Part shown: positions 9,012-17,155 of the stretch, piece by piece | Layout of the letters: each line of letters begins with the position of its first letter | Numbering within the stretch: the stretch's first letter is position 1 | Assembly (NCBI GenBank): GCA_030041195.1 | Contig: JASHOI010000414.1 | Coordinates: forward strand, 1 to 22,777 | DNA length: 22,777 nucleotides | DNA from: Streptosporangiaceae bacterium | Lineage (GTDB): Bacteria > Actinomycetota > Actinomycetes > Streptosporangiales > Streptosporangiaceae | Reading direction: 5' to 3' | The notes under the pieces: generated by a model | What the model saw: only the letters and a program-made list of their open reading frames with translations | Told to the model about the DNA's origin: nothing | Database searches by the model: none | Position numbers and translations under genes: made by a program

Positions 9012-9986
9012 AATGTCGGCTCGATGGTCCGTAACCTCTGTTCGGCTGGCGCCCAGTGCGTCATCGTCAACGGGGTTCTCGGCCCGGCGGGCCTGGAGAC
9101 CCCGCTGCTGCCGGACGCCAGTGTGACGATCTGCCGGCTGCGCGCCGATGCAGGTGAGGTCGAACGGCGGTTCATCGCCAGGCACGGGCGCCGGGACGAC
9201 CCCGGCGAGCTGCTGCAGCAGGTCCGGGACGAGATCCGCCTCATGGAGGAAAGCAGCTTTGCCGATGCCTGCGTGGATACCACGGGCGTCCGGGCCGGCG
9301 ACGTTCCTGGCCTGGTCCGCGCCGCGTGCCGGGACTGGCCTGGCTTCACCGGCCGGCTCGGGGACGCCCCGGGCCAGCTCCCCGGCCAGCCTGGCCCTGG
9401 TACCGGCGGGTGGGTCGCGCTGATCACCGGGCCGGCCGGCGTGCGGAAGTCCACGGTCGGGTTCCGCTTCTTCATGAAGTGCCTCAGCGCCGGGCTCACG
9501 GCTGGCTACGTCGACCTTGGCCAGATCGGGTTCCTGCAGCCCCCCGCCGCGGGCGACCCGGGCCGCCAGCGGCTGAAGGCGCGCAACCTGGCCGCGATCT
9601 GGGGTAACTAGCGGGCGGCGGGTGCAACCCATCTCGTCGTAACGGGCATGATCGCCAGCCAGGCGGACATGCAGCTCTACGCCGGCGAACTGCCGGGAAC
9701 CGACATTGCCCTCATCCGGCTGCGGGCTGGCCGCGGCGAACTGAGGCAGAGGATCATGTCGCGCGGCGCAGGCGGAAGCTGGCCAGAGCCCGGAGACCGG
9801 CTCCGCGGCCAGCCCGCCGAGTTCCTCACCAATGTCGCCGACCGGGCCGTGCAGGCTGCCGAGGCACTCGACCGCTCCGGCGTCGGCGGCCGGGCCGTCG
9901 ACACGGCCGGCCTCTCGCCGGACGATCTGGCCAGCATCATCCGCGATGCCGCCGGCTGGCCCTGATCACGCTGGTGCCGGCCGCCG

Positions 9987-10490
9987 TCACTGGCTGAGCG
10001 CGGCTTCGAGCACGTCGCGCGCTGACTGGTCGAAGGCGACGAGCCGCACGTGCTCGACCGTCGTCGAAGTGGCCCGGATGGTTTGCACGGCGATGGTTGC
10101 GGCCTGCTGTGGCGGGAACCCGTAGACGCCGGTGGCGATGGCGGGGAATGCGACGCTGCGGGCCGCGAGCGCGTCGGCGACTTGCAGGCTGCGCCGGTAG
10201 CACGAGGCGAGAACCTCGGCCTCGCCGTGGCTGCCGCCTGCCCAGACCGGCCCTACGGTGTGGATCACATGGCGCACCGGCGGGTTCAGGTCAAATGCGG
10301 GCGTGGCCATCGCGTCACCCGGCTCGCAGGGCGCGATGGCCGCGCCCGCCTCGGCCAGGCGCGGTCCCGCCGCCCGGTGAATCGCCCCATCCACTCCGCC
10401 GCCGCCCAGCAGGGACTCGTTCGCGGCGGTGACGATGGCGTCCACATCCTGCACGGTAATGTCCCCGAGCACGACCTCGATATCGGCCAT
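9987..10490 (-). CDS. Macrodomain protein (ADP-ribose/O-acetyl-ADP-ribose hydrolase type)
   Basis: 167 residues, a single stand-alone macrodomain. The diagnostic signature is AANESLLGGGGVDGAIHRAAG (split here at residues 22-42), with Asn24 and Asp34 at the positions used for catalysis in MacroD/YmdB-type enzymes. IHTVGPVW and ATGVYGFP, the phosphate-binding loop, follow. Family activity: removal of ADP-ribose from acidic residues or deacetylation of O-acetyl-ADP-ribose in the cytoplasm. The ATG at 10490 is preceded by AGGG. It stands alone, converging with the decayed P-loop gene and divergent from the dioxygenase unit. It is intact despite the damage next door. Confidence 0.92.
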   Translation of the reverse strand: MADIEVVLGDITVQDVDAIVTAANESLLGGGGVDGAIHRAAGPRLAEAGAAIAPCEPGDAMATPAFDLNPPVRHVIHTVGPVWAGGSHGEAEVLASCYRRSLQVADALAARSVAFPAIATGVYGFPPQQAATIAVQTIRATSTTVEHVRLVAFDQSARDVLEAALSQ

Positions 10491-10593
10491 GCCCTGACAA
10501 TGCCATCAGACTCGGAATCGCTCGGCGCCGGGTTCGGTCTGGACGGCTCTCCTCTTGTGCTGGCACCGGGAGCCCTCACCTAGTGACCACAAT

Positions 10594-10622
10594 TATCGAT
10601 ATTTTGTTGACTTGTCGATACG
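10594..10622. promoter_or_regulatory. Two-box operator candidate upstream of the dioxygenase unit
   Basis: TATCGATAT begins at 10594, TGTTG lies at 10605-10609 and TCGATA is at 10615-10620. The two TCGA centres are 19 bp apart. The same order, spacing and orientation occur at 17058-17086 next to the GntR gene, with 17 of the first 26 positions identical. It lies about 110 bp upstream of the dioxygenase start, in an AT-rich island that contrasts with its surroundings. Confidence 0.6.
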
Positions 10623-10635
10623 TATGAACTAGACC
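10607..10635 (+). promoter_or_regulatory. Possible promoter of the dioxygenase operon
   Basis: TTGACT (10607-10612) is followed after 17 bp by TAGACC (10630-10635), a moderate match to a housekeeping promoter. It overlaps the second box of the operator candidate, so a bound regulator would block it. Confidence 0.4.
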
Positions 10636-10706
10636 TGGGAAGAGTCAGCCCGGCCAGCCCGCCGGGCGGAGAAGGCGGAATCGAGCCCGGAAGGAGATGG
10701 CACGCG

Positions 10707-11657
10707 ATGAGCATGCACGGTCTGACGTCGATAACCCTGGGCGTCCCGGACGTCGACGCGGCCGCGTCGTACTACGAGGACTTCGGGCTGCGCCGGGTAG
10801 GTGACCGGCCGGGTCACGGTCTGGGGTTCGCGACCGCAGAGGGCGGCGAGCAGCTGGTGTTGCGGCCCGCCGAGCGGCGCCGGCTTCTGGAGATCGGCAT
10901 CGGCGCCGACGATCCCGACGATCTTGGCCGGGTTGAGGCGAGCCTGCGGCGGCTGGGGGTGGAGTTCGAGCGCGACGCCGAGGGCCTGCGGGTGCGGGAC
11001 CCGAACTCGGCTCTCCAGGTGAGCGTGCAGGTCAGCCCCCGGATCACCGAGGTGGCCGCCAAGCAGGAGCCGACCAACGGCCCGGGGCGGCCGGACCGGC
11101 CCAACGGCCGGGCGCCAGCGGTCGAGCGGGAAGGCCGGGTGCGGCCGCGCAGGCTCGGCCATGTCGTGGTCGGATCGCTGGATCAGGAGGCGTCGCAGCG
11201 GTTCTTCACCGAGGGCCTTGGGTTCAAGGTCAGTGATCACGTGCCGGGGCTGGCCTCGTTCATGCGGTGCTCGACCGATCATCACAACCTGCTGGTGCAG
11301 CAGGCGCCGGTGAATTTCCTGCACCACACCGCGTGGGAGGTCGAAGACGTCGACGAGGTCGGGCGGGGGGCAACGGCGATGCTGGAAGGCCATCCCGAAC
11401 GGCACATCTGGGGGCTGGGCCGGCATCACATCGGGTCCAACTTCTTCTGGTACCTGAAGGACCCGGTCGGCAACTTCTCGGAGTACTACTCCGACCTGGA
11501 CATCATCCTCGATGACCAGCTCTGGAAGCCGTCGGTGGTCGAAGGCGCGCGTGGCCTGTACAACTGGGGCCCACCGCCGCCGCCTTCGTTCATCCATCCT
11601 GAGGACCTGGCCGCGCTGATGACCGGGAGCCACGCGCCCGGCTCGGTCGGCTCCTGA
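10707..11657 (+). CDS. Type I extradiol (VOC-fold) ring-cleavage dioxygenase
   Basis: 316 residues with two vicinal-oxygen-chelate modules, the size of 2,3-dihydroxybiphenyl 1,2-dioxygenase/catechol 2,3-dioxygenase proteins. The Fe(II) ligands are expected in the C-terminal module: His152 in RRLGHVVVGS, His206 or His207 in NFLHHTAWEV, and Glu259 in GNFSEYYSD. His240/His241 in GRHHIGSN and the Tyr in SEYYSD match the second-sphere residues of the family. A Pro/Arg-rich linker (about 120-148) separates the modules. It cleaves a catechol-type ring next to the diol; the exact substrate is not readable. The ATG at 10707 follows AAGGAG. First gene of a rightward unit with the FAH hydrolase, acetoacetyl-CoA synthetase and LLM oxidoreductase. 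Confidence 0.9.
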   Translation: MSMHGLTSITLGVPDVDAAASYYEDFGLRRVGDRPGHGLGFATAEGGEQLVLRPAERRRLLEIGIGADDPDDLGRVEASLRRLGVEFERDAEGLRVRDPNSALQVSVQVSPRITEVAAKQEPTNGPGRPDRPNGRAPAVEREGRVRPRRLGHVVVGSLDQEASQRFFTEGLGFKVSDHVPGLASFMRCSTDHHNLLVQQAPVNFLHHTAWEVEDVDEVGRGATAMLEGHPERHIWGLGRHHIGSNFFWYLKDPVGNFSEYYSDLDIILDDQLWKPSVVEGARGLYNWGPPPPPSFIHPEDLAALMTGSHAPGSVGS

Positions 11658-11678
11658 TTCTGGCCCGAGGGAGACGTC

Positions 11679-12548
11679 GTGCGTATCGGACGTGCTAATG
11701 GCCGTCTTGTGATCATCGACGGTGACGGTGTGGTCGACGTCGCGAGCGCCAGCGGCGGCGAGTTCAGCGCCGACCCGGATCGCGTGTTCGCTGTGTGGGA
11801 CCGGTTCACCGAATGGGCTGGCGGGTACGCCGGTTCCGGCGAGCACACCAGCCCGCTCATGCCAGAGGAACTCGGCGCGCCGGTGCTTGCCCCGGCCCAG
11901 GTGTTCGGGATCGGCCTGAACTACCGGGAGCACGCCGCCGAGTCCGGCGTTGACGTGCCGGATGTGCCGCCGGTGTTCACGAAGTTCCGCAGCTGCCTGA
12001 CCGGGCCGTCCGCGACCGTCGAGCTGCCCAGCGACCGGGTCGACTGGGAGGTCGAGCTGGTCGCGGTGGTCGGGAGGGCCGCGGAACGGGTGCCGGAGCA
12101 GAAGGCCTGGTCGTACGTGGCTGGCGTGATGGTGGGTCAGGATCTGTCCGAGCGGGCGGTTCAGCTGGCCGGCCCGGTGCCGCAGTTCTCGCTGGGGAAG
12201 TCGTTTCCCGGCTTCGGGCCGACTGGACCGTGGCTCGTGACGCCCGATGAGCTGCCGGACCGAGATGATCTGCCGTTGCGCTGCTCGGTCGACGGCCGGG
12301 TGCTGCAGGACGGCCGGACCAGGGACATGATCTTTTCCGTTCCCGAGCTGCTGGCCCGGATCTCGGCCGTGTGCCCGATGCTGCCCGGCGATCTGGTATT
12401 CACCGGCACCCCGCCCGGGGTGGGCATGGGGCGCAAGCCGCCCGAGTTCCTCCGCCCCGGCACCACGCTGGTCAGCACCATCGAGGGCCTGGGCGAGTTG
12501 CGGAACCCGCTGATCGCCGGGCCGGGCTTTGCGCAGCCGGGGCGGTGA
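11679..12548 (+). CDS. Fumarylacetoacetate hydrolase family protein
   Basis: 289 residues with the FAH C-terminal fold. IGLNYREHAAE (78-88) and the metal-binding acidic residues Glu124 and Glu126 in DWEVELVAVVG are present. Asp155 is in MVGQDLSER, the active-site Lys174 is in SLGKSFPGFGPTGPW, and FTGTPPGVGMG (241-251) follows. The family contains fumarylacetoacetases, acylpyruvases, 2-hydroxyhepta-2,4-diene-1,7-dioate isomerases and hydratases acting after ring cleavage. The start is a GTG at 11679 with GAGGGAGA upstream, 21 bp after the dioxygenase stop. Its stop overlaps the GTG of the next gene, acetoacetyl-CoA synthetase. That would make sense if this enzyme releases acetoacetate (inference). 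Confidence 0.92.
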   Translation: MRIGRANGRLVIIDGDGVVDVASASGGEFSADPDRVFAVWDRFTEWAGGYAGSGEHTSPLMPEELGAPVLAPAQVFGIGLNYREHAAESGVDVPDVPPVFTKFRSCLTGPSATVELPSDRVDWEVELVAVVGRAAERVPEQKAWSYVAGVMVGQDLSERAVQLAGPVPQFSLGKSFPGFGPTGPWLVTPDELPDRDDLPLRCSVDGRVLQDGRTRDMIFSVPELLARISAVCPMLPGDLVFTGTPPGVGMGRKPPEFLRPGTTLVSTIEGLGELRNPLIAGPGFAQPGR

Positions 12549-14540
12549 CCGCGGTGAGCCTGGGCGGTGAGCCGATCTGGGTACCCGACCCGGACGAGGC
12601 CGCGGCCGCGAACGTGGCGCGGTTCGCCCGCTGGCTCACCCAGACCGGGCGGGGCCGGCTGAGCGGCGACTACCTCGAGTTGTGGCGCTGGTCGGTGGAC
12701 CGGCTCGATGAGTTCTGGTCGGCTGTCTGGGACTACTTCGGCGTCCGATCGGCCGCTCCGTACCAGCGGGTGCTGTCCGGGTCGGTCATGCCGGATGTCG
12801 AGTGGTTCACCGGCGCGCAGGTCAGCTACGCGGAGCACGTATTCCGGGGCCGTGACCTGGGCCGGGTCGCGGTGATCGACGCCCGCGAATCCGCGCGGCC
12901 GGGCGAAGGACCGGTCAGCCGCCTCCTGACGTGGGGGATGCTGCGCGAGCAGACCGGTAGCCTCGCCGCGATGCTCCGCAATCTCGGGGTCGGTCCCGGC
13001 GACCGAGTAACCGGGTACGTGCCCAACGGGGCCGAGGCGGTCGTCGCGTTCCTGGCCACGGCTAGCCTCGGCGCCATCTGGTCCAGCTGCGGTCAGGACT
13101 ACTCGCCGCCGGCGGCGGCCGAGCGCCTGGGGCAGCTAGAGCCCGCGGTGCTGATCGCGGCCGACGGCTACCGCTACGGCGGGCGGGAATTCGACCGGCG
13201 CGGATCGGTCAGCGAGCTGGCGGCGCTGCTGCCCAGTCTCCGCGCGACGATCGTGTTCCCCAGGCTCGGCCTTCCGGCGGCCGCCGCGGCGGGAGAACTC
13301 GGCTGGCCGGGTCCGTCGGGCTCTGCCGACCTGGTACCGCACCCGGTGCCGTTCGGCCACCCGCTGTGGGTGCTGTTCTCCTCCGGCACCACCGGCCGGC
13401 CCAAGGGGATCGTGCACAGCACCGGCGGGGTGCTGCTCGAGCACCTGAAGGCGATGTCGCTCAGCCTGGACCTCGGCGAACAGGACGCGTTCTTCTGGTA
13501 CACCTCGCCGAGCTGGATGGTGTGGAACTACCTGGTCTCGGGCCTGCTGGCCGGGGCGCGGATCGTCTGTTACGACGGAAGCCCGAGCTACCCGTCGTGG
13601 CAGGCGCTGTGGGCGCTGGCCGCCGAGCACCGCGTCACGCTGCTGGGCACCAGCCCCGCGCATCTGCGCGGCTGCGCCCAGGCTGGCGTGGAACCGGCTC
13701 GTGACCATGACTTGTCCGCGCTGCGGTCGCTCGGATCGTCGGGTTCGGCACTGCCGGGCGACGCTTACTTCTGGGTGTCGGATCATGTGGGGCGCCGGGT
13801 CCGGGTCAACTCCACCTCGGGCGGCACCGACGTCGTCAGCGCGTTCGCCGGCGGCTCGCCGGTCGTGCCGGTGTGGCCGGGCGAGCTGTCCGCGCCGTGC
13901 CTTGGGGTGGCCCTCGACTCGTGGGACTCCGGCGGCAGGCCGGTCCGCGGCGCGGTCGGTGAGCTCGTCATCACCAAGCCGATGCCGTCGATGCCGGCGG
14001 CCTTCTGGAATGACCCGGGCGGCTCGCGCTACCGGGAAGCCTACTTCAGCACCTACCCGGGCGTATGGCGGCATGGCGACTGGATTACGGTCACCGACCG
14101 CTGGTCCGTGCTGGTGCACGGCCGGTCCGATGCCACGCTGAACCGCAACGGCGTCCGGATGGGCAGCTCCGACATCTACCACGTGGTCGAGCAGATCGAC
14201 GAGATCGCCGAGGCCCTCGTGGTCGGGGTAGAGCAACCGGACGACGGGGTACTGGATGCCCCTGTTCGTGGTGCTCAACACCGGGCACGATCTCGACGAC
14301 GCGCTGGCCGGCAAGATACGGCGGGCAATCCGCGAGCAAGCCTCGCCCAGGCACGTGCCCGACGAGATCATCGCCGCACCGGCCATCCCGCACACCCGCA
14401 CCGGCAAGAAGCTGGAAATCCCGGTCAAGCGGATCCTGCAGGGCGGCGACCTGGGCCAGGTCGTGGACGCCGGCGCGGCAGACGACCCGGACGCCCTGTG
14501 GTGGTTCGCGGCCTACCGGGCAAGGACGCCGATCCCGTGA
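12545..14540 (+). pseudogene. Acetoacetyl-CoA synthetase, frameshifted near the C-terminal domain
   Basis: About 664 residues if one base is ignored, the normal length for acetoacetate-CoA ligase. The N-terminal ACAS cap has LWRWSVDRLDEFW, and the ATP motif is LFSSGTTGRPKGIVHSTGG. The family-typical FFWYTSPSWMVWNYLVSGLL, RHGDWITVTDRWS and GRSDATLNRNGVRMG follow. The frame then breaks at GGGG (14246-14249): with three Gs it would read DDGYWMPLFVVLNTGHDL and continue to HTRTGKKLEIPVKRIL with the catalytic Lys and the stop at 14540. As written, the upstream frame runs on as unrelated sequence to 14581. Either a real +1 mutation or a homopolymer sequencing error. The GTG start at 12545 overlaps the FAH stop (GTGA); a GTG at 12554 is an alternative. 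Confidence 0.85.
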
Positions 14541-14577
14541 CCGAGAATCGCCGGTCCGGGCGCGAGGAGGAAACGCG

Positions 14578-15540
14578 ATGAAGACGAGCGTGCTGATCCC
14601 CACCACCGGCGACATCGCCACCGTGCGCGAGCACGCCGCGATGGCCGATGAGCTCGGCTACGACTCGATCAACTGCTCGCACATCGCCGCCCGCGATTCG
14701 TTCACCACCCTCGCCGGCCTTGCCCACCTCGCCCCGTCGGTCACCCTGGCCACGGCGGTGGCCCCGATCTACCACCGCTCGCCCGCGTCGATGGCCCAGA
14801 CGGCCGCCACGGTCGACGACCTGTCCGGCGGCCGCTTCCGGCTCGGGCTGGGCACCGGTCACCGGGCCACGATGGGCGGCTGGCACGGGCAGGACATCGG
14901 CAGCCCGGTGACCGAGATGCGCGAGTACGTGGCACTGGTCCGGGCGCTGCTGGCCGGGACCGGGCCGCCGGCCGGTCTTCGCTGGAACTCCAGCTTCGCG
15001 TTCAGCGGCTTCAAGCCTCGTGCCGATATCCCCATCTACCTGGCCGGCCTGTCCCCGGCCATGCTGCGCCTGGCCGGAGAGATCGCCGACGGAGTGGTGC
15101 TGTGGGCGTGCCCCGCCTCCTACGTCGGGGACGTGGTGACGCGGGAGATCGCTGCCGGCCGGGCGCGGGCCGGCCTGGATCTTGACGGATTCGACATCTG
15201 TGCCGCCATCCCGAGCGCTGTCGTCGCCGATCCCGCCGTCGCCCACGCCGGGATACGCGCCGAGCTGCACCGCTACTTCGGCCTGCCTTTCTACCGGGCG
15301 ATGTTCGCCCATGCGGGTTACGAAACCGACATCGCGGCCTACGACGCGGCGGCCGACGTTGGCGCGCAGCGCGCCGCGATCAGCGACGCGTTCATCGATG
15401 ACCTATGCGCCATCGGCAAACCGGAGGACGTGGCGGCGGGCGTGGCCCGCTATCGTGCCGCCGGCGCCACCAACCCGATGATCACCAACATCACCGGCAC
15501 CGACCTGCGACCGGCCCTGCAGGCAGCCGTCAGGACGTAG
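14578..15540 (+). CDS. LLM-class (probably F420-dependent) oxidoreductase
   Basis: 320 residues of the luciferase-like monooxygenase family. Typical features are MKTSVLIPTTGD at the first strand, MADELGYDSINCSH, ASMAQTAATVDDLSGGRFRLGLGTGH (here in parts, about 75-102) and PIYLAGLSPAMLRLAGEIADGVVL. In actinomycetes this branch is mostly F420-dependent, acting on hydride transfer to diverse substrates; FMN use cannot be excluded. The ATG at 14578 has the strongest ribosome binding site of the region (GAGGAGGAAA). It closes the rightward catabolic unit that starts at 10707, 37 bp after the synthetase stop. Its 3' end overlaps the phaC remnant on the other strand by 11 bp. Confidence 0.88.
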   Translation: MKTSVLIPTTGDIATVREHAAMADELGYDSINCSHIAARDSFTTLAGLAHLAPSVTLATAVAPIYHRSPASMAQTAATVDDLSGGRFRLGLGTGHRATMGGWHGQDIGSPVTEMREYVALVRALLAGTGPPAGLRWNSSFAFSGFKPRADIPIYLAGLSPAMLRLAGEIADGVVLWACPASYVGDVVTREIAAGRARAGLDLDGFDICAAIPSAVVADPAVAHAGIRAELHRYFGLPFYRAMFAHAGYETDIAAYDAAADVGAQRAAISDAFIDDLCAIGKPEDVAAGVARYRAAGATNPMITNITGTDLRPALQAAVRT

Positions 15541-16251
15541 GCGCCTGATCGCGCACGTAGCGCCCGGGTGCCGGGTCCAGTCCCGGGCATCGGCCGCCGG
15601 GTGTCTCGGGCCGCGGCCGCGGGTCGCCGGATCGTGCCGTTATCCAGTCGGCCCAGGCCTCCCACCAGCTGCCCTGCTGTCTCTGCGCGCCGGCCAGCCA
15701 CCGCTCGGCGTCAGCGCCGGGTGCCGCACCGGTCCAGTAGTGCGCCTTTGGGGTTGCCCGGCGGGTTCACCAGCCTGGCAGCCCTTCCACGGCGTCAGAT
15801 GGTCGGTGACGGCGCCGGTGACGAACGTCGGGACGGTGATCTGTCGTAGCTGCAGGGGTGTTCCCAGAACGCTGAGCCGCCCGGGGCGGGTAAGCAGGTT
15901 ATCGCGGAAGATGTCCAGGAACTGGCCGTGCAGCGCTCCGGGCAGGTTGGTGCCGTCGGCGTTCCAGGCGAGGATGTCGAAGGCAGGCGGCTTGTCGCCC
16001 ATCAGGTAGTTGTTCACCCAGTAGTTGAAGACGAGGTCGTCGGGGCGCAGCCAGGTGAAGGCGCTGCCCATCTGTCGGCTGGTGATGATGCCGTTGCGCC
16101 GTGACCGGCGGCCGGCGAAGGCGGCCAGCCCGCGCCCGGAGAACGCGGTGATCGGGGCGCGCAGGCCGAAATCGAGCAGGGTGACCGCGTAGGCCATGCT
16201 GTGCACCCGGTCGTCGCCGGTGGCCGCGAGGTGGTTGAGCAGGGTAGTGCA
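15530..16251 (-). pseudogene. phaC: Poly(3-hydroxyalkanoate) synthase remnant (class I PhaC, C-terminal half)
   Basis: On the minus strand, LLNHLAATGDDRVHS, the stretch SAFTWLRPDDLVFNYWVNNY, GDKPPAFDILAWNADGTNLP and FVTGAVTDHLTPWKGC are unmistakably PhaC. Homology starts just after where the lipase-box cysteine should be, with three consecutive TGA codons before it, so the nucleophile and the N-terminal half are missing. After WKGC about 22 residues, including the expected catalytic-His loop, are deleted. The frame then shifts to LVNPPGNPK, shifts again by one extra A, and ends AHYWTGAAPGADAERWLAGAQRQQ, SWWEAWADWI, PAPGRYVRDQ. It is squeezed between the LLM gene and the GntR gene and cannot be active. 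Confidence 0.88.
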
Positions 16252-16293
16252 TCATCATCACCAGCCTGCGGCGGTCGCCGCGCCGCGGCCCGG

Positions 16294-17010
16294 TCAGCGT
16301 GGCCGAGCTTGATCTTGCGTGGCTGGCGGTGTCAGGTCGTCCACGCCGTGCTCGCGGGCGTAAGCGATCAGCAGCGACGGAGCACGGTCGATGTGCTCGG
16401 CCAGCACCTCAATGGCCTGGTCCGCGTCGCGGGCAAGCGCGAGTTCCTTGAGCTGCCGGTGTTCCCGGGCCAGGTCGCGCTGGTGATCGTCGGTGAGCAC
16501 CCAGTACCAGCGCCGGTAGAGCTCGGCGCTGTCCCGGAGCGAGTTGGCGACCGACTCGAGCCGGCGGTTGCCGCACCCGACGAGCAGGGCCTGATGGAAA
16601 TCGCGGTGCCGAATGGACCAATCCTCGCTGACCGTTCCGTCCTCCCGGACGACCGGCGTCCGCTCGAGCCGGTGGTGTGCGGCCAGGATTCCGGTCTCCC
16701 ACTGCAGGTCGCCACGCTCGACAGCGAGGCGCAAGGCGACCGACTCGACCTGGACGCGGGTCTCGGTCAGCTCGGCGATGTCTGCGACCGAAAGGTCGCG
16801 CACCCGAAAGCCGCGTTGCGGCGTGGCGACCAGCAGACCTTGCTCGGTCAGGCGGGTGAGCGCCTCCCGAACCACAGACTGGCTCACCCCGAACCGTTCG
16901 GTGAGCTCGACCATCTTCAGCTTCTGGCTGGGATGCAGGACCCCGTTCAGCAGCTCGGACCGAAGCACCTCGTACACCTGCCCGGTCCGGGTCGCGGGAG
17001 TGATCGTCAC
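16294..17010 (-). CDS. GntR-family transcriptional regulator with FCD ligand domain
   Basis: 238 residues. The N-terminal winged helix (about 8-72) carries the GntR signature LTERFGVSQSVVREALTRL, then the wing GLLVATPQRGFRV. The C-terminal FCD domain (about 77-215) has the metal-binding set Asp137 (RHRDFHQALL), His184 (REHRQL) and His206 (AEHIDRA). It is therefore a FadR/VanR-type repressor responding to a small acid or acyl-CoA. The GTG start at 17010 has no ribosome binding site, but a TATGCT -10 lies 6 nt upstream, so the mRNA is probably leaderless. It is divergent from the FAD monooxygenase, with the two-box motif in between, and probably controls that gene and the matching unit at 10707 (inference). 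Confidence 0.92.
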   Translation of the reverse strand: MTITPATRTGQVYEVLRSELLNGVLHPSQKLKMVELTERFGVSQSVVREALTRLTEQGLLVATPQRGFRVRDLSVADIAELTETRVQVESVALRLAVERGDLQWETGILAAHHRLERTPVVREDGTVSEDWSIRHRDFHQALLVGCGNRRLESVANSLRDSAELYRRWYWVLTDDHQRDLAREHRQLKELALARDADQAIEVLAEHIDRAPSLLIAYAREHGVDDLTPPATQDQARPR

Positions 17011-17016
17011 GTTGTC

Positions 17017-17022
17017 AGCATA
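17017..17022 (-). promoter_or_regulatory. -10 element for a leaderless GntR transcript
   Basis: Read on the minus strand this is TATGCT, separated by 6 nt from the GTG at 17010. Transcription would start at or next to the start codon. Together with the missing ribosome binding site this predicts a leaderless mRNA, a form common in actinomycetes. No good -35 is seen. Confidence 0.45.
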
Positions 17023-17057
17023 GCTTATTTCCGCTGGATAACGTTTTGCTCAACAAA

Positions 17058-17086
17058 TATCGATATAGTGTTGCTCTATCGATTAT
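17058..17086. promoter_or_regulatory. Two-box operator candidate between the GntR gene and the FAD monooxygenase
   Basis: The first box is the 10-bp palindrome ATATCGATAT (17057-17066), then TGTTG (17069-17073), then TATCGAT (17077-17083). The TCGA centres are 19 bp apart, the same architecture and orientation as at 10594-10622. It is centred about 60 bp from the GntR start and about 85 bp from the monooxygenase start, in an AT-rich stretch. Most simply, it is the GntR binding site. Confidence 0.65.
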
Positions 17087-17155
17087 CATCTAGTTGACTG
17101 GCACACAGGAAGCCGGCATCACCGCCGGGAAGGTGCTTCGAGGTGGAGGCGGCCG

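Larger units (their letters stand above)
8500..9965 (+). pseudogene. Tandem-domain P-loop NTPase/kinase-like gene, inactivated by insertion and point mutations
   Basis: Two related P-loop modules in one frame. Module 1 has Walker A GPAGVGKST, then CYPAPAGDPGRQRVKALN. Its frame is cut at 8781 by the 230-bp element and resumes at 9012 as NVGSMVRNLCSAGAQCVIVNG through FADACVDTTGV. Module 2 has a Walker A with Arg replacing the conserved Gly (GPAGVRKST), then DPGRQRLKARN. A TAG at 9609-9611 interrupts the same frame, which continues as RAAGATHLVVTGM to the stop at 9965. Excising the element and one AAT copy joins KALN to VGSM in frame. The intact ancestor would have been about 410 residues, probably a nucleotide or small-molecule kinase of unknown substrate. 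The start is taken as the GTG at 8500, immediately after the monooxygenase remnant. Confidence 0.82.

Noticed and set aside
10629..11933. 434-residue minus-strand reading frame
   Set aside because: Shadow of the dioxygenase and FAH genes in GC-rich DNA; no motif, and the opposite strand has clear conserved enzymes.
12371..12544. Upstream extension of the acetoacetyl-CoA synthetase frame
   Set aside because: Overlaps the conserved end of the FAH gene in another frame; the GTG at 12545 with GTGA overlap is the natural start.
14246..14249. Programmed ribosomal frameshift in acetoacetyl-CoA synthetase
   Set aside because: No slippery heptamer or downstream pseudoknot is evident; a simple indel or sequencing error is more likely.
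13136..14428. 430-residue minus-strand reading frame
   Set aside because: Antisense to the acetoacetyl-CoA synthetase; Arg/Pro/Gly-rich without domain signals.
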